NCBI GenBank assembly: GCA_015680865.1
Contig: JADAKE010000010.1
Coordinates: 62,001 to 126,000, forward strand
Direction of reading: 5' to 3'
Source: Enterococcus lacertideformus
GTDB lineage: Bacteria > Bacillota > Bacilli > Lactobacillales > Enterococcaceae
DNA: 64,000 bases
Each line of letters opens with the position of its first letter. Position 1 is the stretch's first letter. The notes under the pieces were generated by a model, which saw nothing but the letters and a program-made list of their open reading frames with translations, ran no database searches and was not told where the DNA came from. Both the position numbers and the translations under genes were made by a program. Below are positions 8,648 through 18,120 of this stretch, in pieces.

Positions 8648-10337
8648 TGGTACAATGTGGAGGCGGAAGAGCTATCAATGATTCTATAAAAAAAGATGGG
8701 ACGAAATTTTCCTTGAAGGAATTTCTGGGTTTGATCAAACAAACCAAACCCAATTATCGTTTACTTTTGATTGGCATGATTTTATTGGTAGGTTCATCGA
8801 CCGTTCAAGTATATGTTCCTAAATTAGCTTCAAATTTAGTAAACAATTTCCAAAAAGGAGTAAATTATTCTTTACTAGGAAAAGTTGTAGGACTATTTGT
8901 ACTATCAGCAGTTGTTTCAGCCATTGGTGGCACAATTTTAGGTATCTTTGGTGAAAATGTCATCCAAAATATGCGTAAACGTTTATGGAACAAATTGACC
9001 ACACTTGCAAGTATTATCACCATAATCGGAACGGTTTACATGATGGTCAAAATGGATTGGCATATGTCACTTGCTATGGTTATCGCTGTTCCTATCGTCA
9101 TCATTTTCATGATTCCAGTGATGGTTTTTGGTTCAAAAGTGAGTCATATCCGTCAAGATGCAATGAGTCACTTTAATGGAATTGCAACTGAAACTCTTTC
9201 AGAAATTCGGTTAGTTAAAACATCTAATGCTGAAAGGCAAGCGCAAGAGCGTGCGGCCAATGAAGTAGATCGTTTATTTCATATTGGGAAAAAAGAAGCG
9301 GTGTTTGACGCAGCAATGCAACCAATCATGATAATGGTCTTTATGAGTATGTTTTTTGGTCTATTAGCTTATGGTATGCATCGGATTGCTATTGGTGCTA
9401 TGACGATCGGTGTTTTAATGAGCTTCTTGATGTACTTATTCAATTTAATTGGCGCAATGCCGATCATTGCTACACTATTTTCTGAAATGGCTAAAGCAGC
9501 TGGGTCTACACGACGCGTACAAGAGTTATTGAATGAAATGCCAGAAGACTTTCAATCTGGTTATACAGTTAATTTATCAAATAAAACACTAACTGTTTCA
9601 AATGTTGATTTTGCTTATCATGATACGTCGGATGAGCCAGTTTTGACAAACATTTCTTTTGAAGCAAAACCAAATGAAATCATTGCTTTTGTAGGACCTT
9701 CCGGTGGTGGAAAATCAACAACTTTTAGTCTCTTGGAACGATTTTATGAACCCACTTCTGGGACGATCAAATTTGGAAAAAACGATATCAAGGATATCCA
9801 ATTAACAAATTATCGCAGTCAAATTGGGTACGTTTCACAAGATTCTGCCATCATGGCAGGTACGATTCGCTATAATTTGTCATATGGACTTGAGAAAGAG
9901 TTTTCAGATGAGCAGCTCTGGAAAGTTTTAGAATTAGCTTATGCTCGTAAGTTTGTTGAAGAGATGTCAAATGGTTTGGATACGCAAGTGGGAGAGCGTG
10001 GAATGAGAGTCTCTCTGGTGGTCAACGTCAACGCCTTGCGATTGCACGAGCATTCCTTAGAGATCCTAAAGTGTTGATGTTAGATGAAGCAACGGCAAGT
10101 CTTGACTCTGAATCAGAGGCAAAAGTACAACAAGCATTGACTAACTTGATGAAAGATCGTACAACGCTTGTTATTGCTCACCGTTTATCCACAATCGTTG
10201 ATTCAGACAGAATTTATTTTATCGAAAAAGGAAAAGTGACTGGTACAGGTAAGCATGATGAACTTGTACAAACTCATGACACCTATGCAAAATATGTCGA
10301 GGAACAATTTAAAATAGCTACACTGCAAATCGCTTGA
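8647..10337 (+). pseudogene. MsbA/LmrA-like multidrug ABC half-transporter, internally deleted and frameshifted
   Basis: The fused membrane-ATPase layout is clear: membrane helices in the first half, Walker A VGPSGGGKST, Q-loop YVSQDSA, and an ATPase end with signature LSGGQRQR and Walker [13 protein letters not shown]. Two lesions are visible. Near 9003-9010 the reading jumps from MRKRLWNKLTTL straight into a membrane segment (SIITIIGTVYMM). This lacks the roughly 50-60 residues (YFD..KAG.I.SRL..D) expected between them, so it is an in-frame deletion. At about 10008-10017 an extra TC in GTCTCTCTGG shifts the frame just before the signature motif. Removing it restores RVSGGQRQR. Length without lesions would be near 580 residues. 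It follows the MarR gene with a one-base overlap. Confidence 0.85.
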
Positions 10338-11111
10338 AAAAATTAAATTTATCAGCAATCTGGAACAACAACTATACTATTTTGTTTTAGTTAAATGGTG
10401 AGAAAAAACTTTTGCTAAAAAGTAAGATTGACATGATCAATTTGTTCTAGTAGTGCATGGTGAATTAAAAGAGCGGGAGCATAAAATTCAATAGTGTTTG
10501 GTATTGGTTAGTGATCCGTTGCTTTGCTAGCATTATGACATCTCAGGGAAAGTGAAGTCTCATTGTTTAAAGAACATGGAACTCATGAAATTTGATAGTC
10601 GATATGCCTTGGATGATTTGCTTTTTTATTGTTGTTAGTTATTGGAAGAGCTATGGAAACTAGTTAAATGTGTAAAAAAGTAAATGACTAATTGAGTTTC
10701 TTCAATACTTTTTTCTATTTCTCGTTTTATTGCTCTCTCTATTTACAAGAGGGTGCATTGAATATGGTAATAGTTCAGTATCAATTATGATTTTTGGCAG
10801 TTGACTCTTGTTAATCAATTTTACTTTTAGCTGATTATCAAATTTCAGTATTTAAACGAATGATTTTTCTGAAGAATCAAATAGGCAACACATCTCGTTT
10901 TTCATGCAGGATAAGACTGACGTATTTTTTGTTCTTACGGCTGATCGTTCTCGTTTATTTTCACCTTTCTATCGGTTTAATCATTTTTTGATGGGATGCT
11001 GATCATGAACTTCTTCGCAAATACTTTAGATAAATGTCATGGATTTATCGATCTGCCTAATCAAATAGCGAAAATTAAGTGTAAAAAAAGATAAGCAAAT
11101 TTTCTGACTTT
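10338..11111. other. Intergenic stretch without recognisable genes
   Basis: About 770 bases between the broken ABC gene and the aguR terminator. All frames are short and lack ribosome sites. I see no RNA gene or insertion sequence. It looks like worn-out coding DNA, but I cannot say of what. Confidence 0.45.
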
Positions 11112-11144
11112 ACAAAAAAGTGTCTTTGTAGGCGCTTTTTTTGT
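11112..11144. terminator. Bidirectional terminator downstream of aguR
   Basis: ACAAAAAAGTG and CGCTTTTTTTGT form an A/T-flanked stem that gives a U-run on either strand. It sits 60 bases beyond the aguR stop on the minus strand. Confidence 0.5.
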
Positions 11145-11203
11145 GATTTGAATGATAAAATAACTATGATAACTCCAGAAATCTATTAATCAAGCTTATA
11201 CCT

Positions 11204-12047
11204 TTATAACGATGTTTTTCCATTGATAGAAGTTTGGTAGTTTTCAAATAGTATAAAAATCTGGGTTCGTTTCTTGATATCTAGTTTGATAAAAATGTTA
11301 TGGACATGTGTTTTAACTGTTCCTAGAGAAAGAAATAGCTGATCTGCGATTTCTTGATTGGTTCGATGAAGCAGCAGTAGTTCAAAAATTTCTGTCTCTC
11401 GTTGAGTAAATTGGTGATGATGACAAAATTTTTGAATCAAAATTGTTGTTTCTTGTTTTTCTAGTGTTTCCGTCTCTTCTATCTGCCGTGCTTTTAGAAA
11501 AAATTGAAACAATAATAAACAGATGGTAATGGAAAAAATATCTTCTGAAATACTTCGGTTGTAAATTTTTGTTGACAAAGAACTGTATTGATCCACATTG
11601 AAGATGACGAAGCTATCCTCTATAACGATCAGGATACTAAATAAGAAGCTGATAAACGCTAAGTTTTTCAAATAGTATTTATTTAGCTTAGGTATTTCTT
11701 TTTTTATGCCTTGCCAGCAGTAAAATCCCAAGTAAAAAAGGAAGAGTTGATTTCCTAAATAATAAAGCCAGATTTTGAAGGCAGAGTTTTCAAGTAAGGG
11801 GATAGTGATCATCCAAGCTGCTAATATGATTAGTAAAATGTAATGAAAGATTTTTAGTTTTTCTTTTTGGAGTTCTGCAACGATAGAGACGGAAAAAAAG
11901 GCGTTCCCCATGAAAATAATCGACTTAATGGCAGGGAGGTCCATAAAGGCTCGATCGTAACTTTGGGCAAAAGAGTTGATGAACTCTGTCATATAAATAA
12001 TAGTATAGAACAATTAAAAGAATGTTGTAAATGAAGATAGCAATCAT
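11204..12047 (-). pseudogene. aguR: AguR-like membrane-bound LuxR-family regulator of agmatine catabolism, frameshifted near its start
   Basis: The product has about six hydrophobic segments followed by a C-terminal LuxR/GerE helix-turn-helix in the last 65 residues. Key stretches there are FTQRETEIFELLLLH, NQEIADQLFLS and LGTVKTHVHNIF. It stands divergent from aguB, exactly as the AguR activator does in enterococci. The natural start appears to be ATG 12047, with AAGGGGAT upstream, giving MIAIFIYNILLI. The long frame joins only after a one-base shift at about 12008-12013, where no ribosome site exists. I therefore read an N-terminal frameshift. Agmatine sensing and operon activation would be lost. 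The family assignment rests on context plus domain layout. Confidence 0.65.
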
Positions 12048-12224
12048 ATCGAATCCCCTTTCATTCTAGGAAATAAAATCTTACTTTTTAACCTAAGTAT
12101 ATCATTATTTATTTTCACTTCACTTTTAAATACGCTAAACTTTTCACTAAACTCTTCTAAACCCTTGAGAAATAAAAAGTTTATATCTAAAAATAAACCA
12201 TCATTCTCTATTGATTATTTTGTT

Positions 12225-12240
12225 TTGATAACGTTTACAT
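12225..12240 (+). promoter_or_regulatory. cre site (CcpA) in the aguB promoter region
   Basis: TTGATAACGTTTACAT fits the catabolite-responsive element consensus WTGNNANCGNNNNCAW at every defined position. It lies about 85 bases before aguB, so carbon catabolite repression of the agmatine genes is expected. An ACTTAGG/CCTAAAGT inverted repeat at about 12258-12281 may be the activator site. Confidence 0.7.
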
Positions 12241-12324
12241 CTTTTGGCTTATCGTAAACTTAGGTTTTATTGCCTAAAGTGAAATTGTAAAAGCAAACAT
12301 ATTATTTAGGAGGCGTTAATCAAT

Positions 12325-13344
12325 ATGATAAAAAGAGACTTCATTACAACAGAAAATTATACAAAGGAGGAGATTCAATATATCGTTGATTTATCATTGG
12401 CAATCAAAGCTTCTATTAAGAATGGTTTTTATCCGCCGTTGTTAAAAAATAAAGTACTAGGCATGATTTTTCAGCAGTCTTCTACCAGAACTCGGGTTTC
12501 ATTTGAAACAGCAATGACACAGTTAGGCGGTCACGCGGAATATTTGGCACCTGGTCAAATCCAATTAGGTGGTCATGAAACAATTGAAGATACAAGTCGT
12601 GTCCTCTCTCGTTTAGTTGATCTTGTGATGGCAAGAGTTGAACGTCATCACAGCGTGTATGATCTAGCTAACAATGCAACGATTCCTGTCATTAACGGTA
12701 TGTCTGATTTCAACCATACAACCCAAGAATTAGGAGATCTTTGTACAATGATCGAACATTTACCAGAAGGTAAAAAAATCGAGGATTGTAAAGTTTCCTT
12801 TATTGGTGATGCTACACAAGTTTGTTTTTCATTAGGCTTAGTTACAACGAAAATGGGTATGGAATTCGTACAATTCGGTCCAGAAGGATTTCAATTGAAT
12901 GAAGATCATCGTGCAAGATTAGATAAAATTTGTAAAGAAACTGGGGGCTCATATACTATTTCTGATCAAGCTGAGGTCATTGAGGGATCAGACTTTGTGT
13001 ATACGGATGTTTGGTATGGTTTGTATGAGGCAGAATTATCCGAAGAAGAACGTATGAATATCTTCTATCCGAAATATCAAGTAAATAATGAATTGATGAA
13101 GCGTGCTGGCAAAAATGCAAAATTCATGCACTGCTTACCTGCAACACGAGGAGAAGAAGTCACCGATGAAGTGATGGATGGACCCCAATCAATTTGTTTT
13201 GATGAAGCAGAAAACCGTTTATCTTCGATTCGTGGGTTACTCGTGTATTTGATGCAAGATTATGAAGAGAAGTACCCAATTGACAAAAAGAAAAAAGCAG
13301 TAGCTAAAGCAAACTTGGAAGTTTTTTTAGGTAAAGCACTATAG
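12325..13344 (+). CDS. aguB: Putrescine carbamoyltransferase
   Basis: A 339-residue transcarbamylase that phosphorolyses carbamoyl-putrescine to putrescine and carbamoyl phosphate in the agmatine deiminase pathway. The carbamoyl-phosphate loop reads [10 protein letters not shown] (about residues 52-61), and the second binding motif [10 protein letters not shown] is near residue 271. A C-terminal helix ([21 protein letters not shown]) is typical of the putrescine enzyme rather than ornithine transcarbamylase. AGGAGG stands 10 bases before the ATG. The gene is intact. Everything else in the pathway here is broken or missing: regulator, antiporter and deiminase are pseudogenes and no carbamate kinase follows. 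The enzyme is therefore probably idle unless substrate is taken up. Confidence 0.93.
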   Translation: MIKRDFITTENYTKEEIQYIVDLSLAIKASIKNGFYPPLLKNKVLGMIFQQSSTRTRVSFETAMTQLGGHAEYLAPGQIQLGGHETIEDTSRVLSRLVDLVMARVERHHSVYDLANNATIPVINGMSDFNHTTQELGDLCTMIEHLPEGKKIEDCKVSFIGDATQVCFSLGLVTTKMGMEFVQFGPEGFQLNEDHRARLDKICKETGGSYTISDQAEVIEGSDFVYTDVWYGLYEAELSEEERMNIFYPKYQVNNELMKRAGKNAKFMHCLPATRGEEVTDEVMDGPQSICFDEAENRLSSIRGLLVYLMQDYEEKYPIDKKKKAVAKANLEVFLGKAL

Positions 13345-13461
13345 GCCAAGAGTTGAGGACGGAAATGATCGATGACTTTACATAAAATTTATCAAGATTA
13401 TTTCCATTCAAGGGATTGAGCTGATCCTCAATCCCTGTTTCTACCGGAAAGGAAGAAAATA

Positions 13462-14755
13462 ATGGAAGAAAAAAAGAAAAAGTTTCGTTTGACGAGTGCT
13501 ATATTATCTGTTATTTGTGTTGTGTTTGTGTTGTGTTTGTGGCAGAGGCAGCAGCACCAGTTGCAGCAATCGGAAATTCCCAGTTTTTTTGGTGGATCTT
13601 CCTGTTAGTTGCATTTCTTTTACCATATGGTCTAATTTCTTCAGAGTTAGGTACAACGTATATTGGTGACGGTGGAATTTACAACAATACCGACTATTTT
13701 GATTGAGCTAGTTTTTATTTGGATGATTGTTTGGATTAGTTTCTATCCAATTGCTGACAGTGTGTGGATTTTGAATGGCGCAGCAGTGATTAAAATGTTG
13801 TTGGCAATCTTGATTGGCACATTAGGATTGTATACATTTACAATAAAAGGTGCGGCAAATGAATTCACCTTATCTTCGCTACTACCAAGTTTTGATTTGA
13901 ACAGTTTATCCTTTATCTCAGTTATTATTTTTAACTTATTAGGTTTTGAAGTGATTTGTACCTTTGCAGATGATATGGAAAATCCAAAAAAACAGATTCC
14001 ACAATCGATTATCGTTGGTGGCATCGTGATTGCGGCGATCTACATCTTCTCAGCCTTTGGTATTAGTGTCGCTATTCCAACGAACCAAATCAGTAACGGC
14101 AGTGGATTAATGGATAGCTTCAAATTATTGACTGGTTCCACTGGTGGATGGTTTATCATTGCAATGGCATTCTTATTCTTATTGACATTATTTGGTAACA
14201 TGATTTCTTGGTCACTGGGCGTTAATAATACGGCTTGTTATGCCGCAGAAAATGGAGATATGCCGAAAATTTTTGCAAAACGAGGTGGAAAAGATAAGAT
14301 GCCGATTGGTGCTGCGATGATGAATGGAATAGTTGCTTCAATCGTCATTGTCATTGCCCCACTTTTACCAAATCAGGATTTATTCTGGGCATTCTTCTCG
14401 TTGAATCTCGTTATGTTCCTTATGGTCTTATGTTCCAGTATTTCCAGCATTTTACAAATTACGTCAAATTGATCCAGATACACCAAGGCCATTCAGAGTT
14501 GGCGGAGGAGATGGCTTCTTGAAGCTGTTAGTTGCGCTACCCATGATTATGATTGTGATTTCATTGATCTTTACAGCATTACCTTTCCAGTTTGATTCTG
14601 AAACGTTAAATCAACAATTACCGATTACGATCGGAGCTGTTGTCTTCACGCTCTTTGGTGAAGCAATTATATGGATGAAAAAAATAAAGAAAAAAGGAGT
14701 AATTTATCATGGCGAAGAGAATCAAAAAGACTACACCAAAACAAGACGGATTTAG
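13462..14755 (+). pseudogene. aguD: Agmatine/putrescine antiporter (APC family), at least three lesions
   Basis: The gene begins at ATG 13462 (MEEKKKKFRLTSAILSVICVVFV). An 11-bp tandem duplication, GTGTTGTGTTT twice at 13517-13538, then throws it out of frame; one copy restores VFVAEAAAPVAAIGNSQFFW. Near 13672-13690 the frame changes again after GDGGIY, and expected sequence of perhaps 60-70 residues is missing before LIELVFIWMIVWIS. Near 14425-14440 another indel shifts the frame before PVFPAFYKLRQIDPDTPRPFRV. About twelve membrane helices are expected of this family and only part remain. The final frame runs 47 bases into aguA. It exchanged agmatine for putrescine; its loss disables the pathway. 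Confidence 0.88.
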
Positions 14756-15806
14756 AATGCCTGGCGAATACGAACCGCAAGAAAAAGTTTGGATGATTTG
14801 GCCAGAGCGCCCAGATAACTGGCGAAATGGCGGAAAACCAGCACAAGAATCCTTCGGAGAAGTAGCAAAGGCGATCAGCAAATTCACACCAATGAATGTC
14901 GTGGTCTCACAACAACAGTTTCAAAACTGTCGGCGACAATTACCAGAAGAGATTACAGTTTATGCAATGTCGAACAATGATGCTTGGATTCGTGACTGCG
15001 GTCCAAGTTTTGTTATCAACGACAAAGGAGAATTACGAGGGAATGACTGGAGTTTCAATGCTTGGGGCGGACTGGTTGATGGTTTGTATTTTCCATGGGA
15101 TCAAGACGATTTAGTTGCACAAAAAATATGTGAGATTGAACATGTTGATTCGTATCGTACGGATGATTTTGTTTTATAAGGTGGTTCTTTCCATGTGGAT
15201 GGTGAGGGTACGGTGTTAACGACTGAAATGTGTCTGTTAAGCGAAGGGCGCAACCCTCACATGAGTAAAGAAGAAATCGAACAAAAATTGTGTGACTATT
15301 TGAACTGTGAAAAAGTTCTTTGGTTAGGTGCTGGAATTGATCCAGATGAAACAAATGGTCATGTCGATGATGTTGCTTGCTTTGTTCGTCCTGGAGAAGT
15401 AGCTTGTATTTATACAGAAAATAAAAATAGCCCATTTTATAAAGCAGCTCAAGATGCTTACAAACGGTTAAGTGAAATGACCGATGCGAAAGGTCGGAAA
15501 TTAAAGGTTCATAAAATCTGCTGTCCGATCGAAAATGTGACAATCAACGGCAACTTCAAAATTGACTATGTAGAAGGAACAATGCCTAGAAATGATGGTG
15601 ATATCTGTATCGCTTCTTATATGAATTTCCTGATTACCAATAATGGTGTGATTGTACCACAATATGGTGACAAAAATGATAAATTAGCATTAGAACAATT
15701 AGAAATGATTTTCCCAGACAAAGAAATTGTGGGTGTCAATACTGTTGAAATTGTATACGGTGGTGGGAATATCCACTGCATCACACAGCAACAACCACAA
15801 AGATAG
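14709..15806 (+). pseudogene. aguA: Agmatine deiminase with a single nonsense codon at catalytic Glu157
   Basis: The reading frame is otherwise perfect for 365 codons, the exact length of the characterised enterococcal enzyme. Asp96 ([11 protein letters not shown]), His218 and Asp220 (NGHVDD) and the nucleophile Cys357 (GNIHC) are all at the family positions. Codon 157 (15177-15179) is TAA within FVL-stop-GGSFH. The family has glutamate there, an active-site residue, so GAA to TAA is the likely change. The truncated 156-residue product cannot work, and any reinitiation at 15195 lacks the first half. The enzyme converted agmatine to carbamoyl-putrescine plus ammonia. The next gene in enterococci, carbamate kinase, is absent. 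This is a substitution, so it cannot be blamed on a homopolymer read error. Confidence 0.93.
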
Positions 15807-16566
15807 AAAAACTTTTGTCAAAAGTCATTCATACATGAAATGACGATATAGATGGAGCCAATCAACTATGCGTAAAGCTACATCTATGATAAAAACTATC
15901 ATTAGCTAAAATAGAGGGATCATCATGAAATGGTGGGTTTTTCTAAACTGAAAGTTTGCTGTAACATGATGATTGCCACCTCTTAACAAATTTAAATAAG
16001 TAGAAAAATCCATCATTTATATAAAATAAAAAAAAGAGAACAATAGAATTAGCAAACATCCACATTTGGATAAGTATATTTCCATCTTTTTTTAATTGAA
16101 AATTCGGTAAAGGTCTTGATGTATTATTAATCCTCGTGGTTGTTGAGCAAACATAAGTAGCTATTTCTCAAAAAATTGTTGGTATAAGGATGACAGAGAT
16201 AGCTTTTACAAATAAAAAAATTGTAAATGCTTAGAAAAAGAAGGATCTCCACAAATAAAATAAGTCAAAAAATTTAAGGCTTTGAGTGAACGAGTGAAAC
16301 TATTTGCGGCTGCTAGCAAAGAAACTAGGATTAGGCGGAATGACAATATCACCACAGCCCCATCCAATCTTTTTACTAGCTGGTAGATTAGTTTAGATAG
16401 AATTTTTATTTCACTTTTCGCAAGTCTCTCGTTAGATTTTCTAAAGCTTTTTTTCTAAAAAACAGCATAGTTGATTCTACAAATTTTTTCTATGATTAAT
16501 AAATATTCTAATCAATAATTTTGTCATACTTGCTTATTCCTACTACCAAAGTAAAAATAAATTTCT
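15807..16566. other. Gene-free stretch where carbamate kinase would be expected
   Basis: No frame resembles carbamate kinase (aguC) and none exceeds about 40 codons with a ribosome site. The stretch is AT-rich, decayed and contains no recognisable element. The agmatine locus therefore ends with aguA. Confidence 0.55.
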
Positions 16567-16597
16567 AAATCGCGATTAATCATCGTGATTTTTTTGT
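16567..16597 (+). terminator. Hairpin terminator in decayed DNA
   Basis: AAATCGCGAT pairs with ATCGTGATTT (one G-U pair) and is followed by six T. Nothing intact lies upstream, so it probably marks the end of a lost gene. Confidence 0.5.
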
Positions 16598-16886
16598 GGT
16601 ACAAAATAGCAAATTGAATAAAATAATTGAGCACAAGTTCACTATGTAAAAAATAATCTTATGACAAATTTATTTTTTACATTTATAAAAGGAGATAATG
16701 AGCTATCAAAACATGCTAATAATAAGTATGATTTATTTATACTCTCAGTAAAGAATTAGATACTGTGAAGTGATGTAAATAAACGTATTTGTATGAATCA
16801 GTAAAAAAAGAAAATTTCATACTTTATCAAGATTGAAACTACAAGAAAACTACGTATTATGACTAATGAAAACAGGAGGGATTTCT

Positions 16887-17040
16887 ATCGGAAGAAGAGA
16901 CGAAAACAAAGAAAAAGCTAAGTCACTATGAGAAAACTTACTTTAGTGAATGGGGAGAATATTCTACCTTTCAGGCGTCTATCGATCGTTTAGAAGCGCG
17001 AAAGAAGTATGCTGAAGAATTAGGAAGACCTTCAACTTGA
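16887..17040 (+). pseudogene. Unrecognised small gene with a damaged start codon
   Basis: ACAGGAGGG at 16871 leads to ATCG at 16887-16890. Deleting the C gives an ATG followed by 49 open codons, EEETKTKKKLSHYEKTYFSE and on to EARKKYAEELGRPST. The product would be a very charged, helical, soluble peptide. Good ribosome site and codon use suggest it was real; I do not recognise the family. The following frames at 17078 and 17383 may be parts of the same or neighbouring lost genes. Confidence 0.35.
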
Positions 17041-17077
17041 AGCTGAAAAAATTTTTTAAAGCAAAAATGATGGATTT

Positions 17078-17341
17078 TTGCGCAAACAATTTTTTTTAGT
17101 TGAATATTTAGTTTATTGGTTAATTATAGAAGAACAAAAAATAAGAGAAACTCTGGAGGAACCATCAAATTCAGAAAAAATTCCAAAAAACCTTAAAGAG
17201 GCAGGCATAAAAATGGTTAGGGTAGTGATGGAGGAACGAAAAGAACTGCTTGATCGATGCTTTAAGGGCGAAGTTCTAAATAGTAAATTAAATCAATATG
17301 CTGAAGAAGAAGTACTCCAACGTACCCATTATGAAGTTTGA
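17078..17341 (+). CDS. Unrecognised 87-codon frame of doubtful reality
   Basis: The frame starts at TTG without a clear ribosome site and encodes a hydrophobic start (QFFLVEYLVYWLIIEEQ) and a charged helical remainder ending TKYEV-like. It may be the body of the gene whose start lies at 16887, or a separate remnant. No family recognised. Confidence 0.25.
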   Translation: MRKQFFLVEYLVYWLIIEEQKIRETLEEPSNSEKIPKNLKEAGIKMVRVVMEERKELLDRCFKGEVLNSKLNQYAEEEVLQRTHYEV

Positions 17342-17382
17342 GAAAATGTGATTCTATTTTAAATAATTATTACAACCAGAAA

Positions 17383-17610
17383 ATGACCTCTGACAAATCG
17401 AATAATACCAAAAAAAATGTATTAAAGACAGACAAACATACAGGCAAACATACAGACAATTATAGTAAAGTGGTACAAGAATTATCCGAGAAGCAGAAAG
17501 GAACAAAAGTTGAATTCACAACTAAAGTACAGCAAGCGAAAACAAAAACTGAATTCACAACTAAAGTACAACAAGCGAAAACAAAAAAAATCAAAATCAA
17601 AACAAGCTAG
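17383..17610 (+). CDS. Lys/Thr/Gln-rich low-complexity frame with an internal 13-residue repeat
   Basis: From ATG 17383 the frame encodes about 75 residues made mainly of K, T, Q, N and S, with no membrane segment. The second half consists of two copies of EFTTKVQQAKTKT. Such basic repeats occur in surface-protein or DNA-binding tails. There is no clear ribosome site, and it lies among remnants, so it may be a fragment of a larger lost protein. Confidence 0.3.
   Translation: MTSDKSNNTKKNVLKTDKHTGKHTDNYSKVVQELSEKQKGTKVEFTTKVQQAKTKTEFTTKVQQAKTKKIKIKTS
17512..17589 (+). repeat. Two tandem copies of a 39-bp unit
   Basis: GAATTCACAACTAAAGTAC begins each copy (17512 and 17551). The units differ at a few bases near the ends and encode a repeated 13-residue segment. 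Confidence 0.9.
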
Positions 17611-17770
17611 TGCACAACAAGCCTATATTATCTATCATTAATAAATAGAAGGATTGAAAAAAAGTGAGTAATTCAAGTGAATGCTTTATCTTGATTCTTA
17701 ATCTAAATCGTAATGATAGAAGAAAACGATGATTTTTCCTCATAGGAAGCAGAATAAGAAACAAAAAGAG

Positions 17771-17818
17771 AGGGAGACAATAGTCAGAAAAAAGTCTGAT
17801 TATTGTCCCACTTTTTTT
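17771..17818 (+). terminator. Strong hairpin terminator (GGGACAAT family)
   Basis: GACAATAGTCAGA pairs with TCTGATTATTGTC around AAAAAG and is followed by CCACTTTTTTT. The GGGAGACAAT...ATTGTCCCAC layout matches the dispersed GGGACAA element seen elsewhere in the window. Confidence 0.7.
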
Positions 17819-17896
17819 GACTTTTAGGGTACGCAAAAAGCACACAACCTTGTAAGATTAAAGTGACCAAACCAAATCAAAAAAGGAGTGTGCTTT

Positions 17897-18061
17897 ATGT
17901 TTAAAAATTATACCATCAACTAAACCATTTTACCATTAGATATGGAGCAATATATTCCAGAAACGGATGTCGCTTTTGCGGTTAATGCCTTAGTCGAATC
18001 AATGCCACATACTCTCTTTCATGAATTAGAAGACCAACTAGGCCTAAGACAGAAAAAATGA
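17897..18061 (+). mobile_element. IS1182-family transposase N-terminal remnant
   Basis: AAAAAAGGAG precedes ATG 17897 (MFKNYTIN). A TAA at codon 9 (17921-17923) follows, probably from CAA, and the frame then continues TILPLDMEQYIPETDVAFAV and NALVESMPHTLFHELEDQLG. This is the opening of IS1182-type transposases (about 450-550 residues). After 48 codons the element is cut off at the ABC-F terminator. The stretch at 17826-17896 with AAAAGCACACAACC probably includes the left end of the element. No right end remains. Confidence 0.65.
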
Positions 18062-18104
18062 GTCTGATTTTGACAAGATACATCAAAATCAGACTCTCAT
18101 TTTT
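18054..18104. terminator. Long bidirectional hairpin downstream of the ABC-F gene
   Basis: AAAAATGAGTCTGATTTTGA pairs with a right arm at 18083-18104 that carries an extra TC dinucleotide. A/T-rich ends give a U-run on both strands. It terminates the ABC-F gene on the minus strand. Confidence 0.75.
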
Positions 18105-18120
18105 AGAATGGACGATTGTC

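Noticed and set aside
8083..8753. Three overlapping minus-strand frames of 85-134 codons opposite the MarR gene
   Set aside because: They are antisense shadows of a well-supported gene and lack ribosome sites or family signatures.
15055..15543. 162-codon minus-strand frame opposite agmatine deiminase
   Set aside because: It is His- and Leu-rich with no ribosome site, and runs antisense to a gene whose residues are all conserved; it spans the nonsense codon only by chance.
17512..17589. Tandem repeat considered as a CRISPR fragment
   Set aside because: There are only two adjacent 39-bp copies with no spacers, they encode a repeated peptide, and no cas genes are present.
17597..17845. 82-codon minus-strand frame between the repeat and the IS remnant
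   Set aside because: It crosses a strong terminator hairpin and has no ribosome site or recognisable domain.
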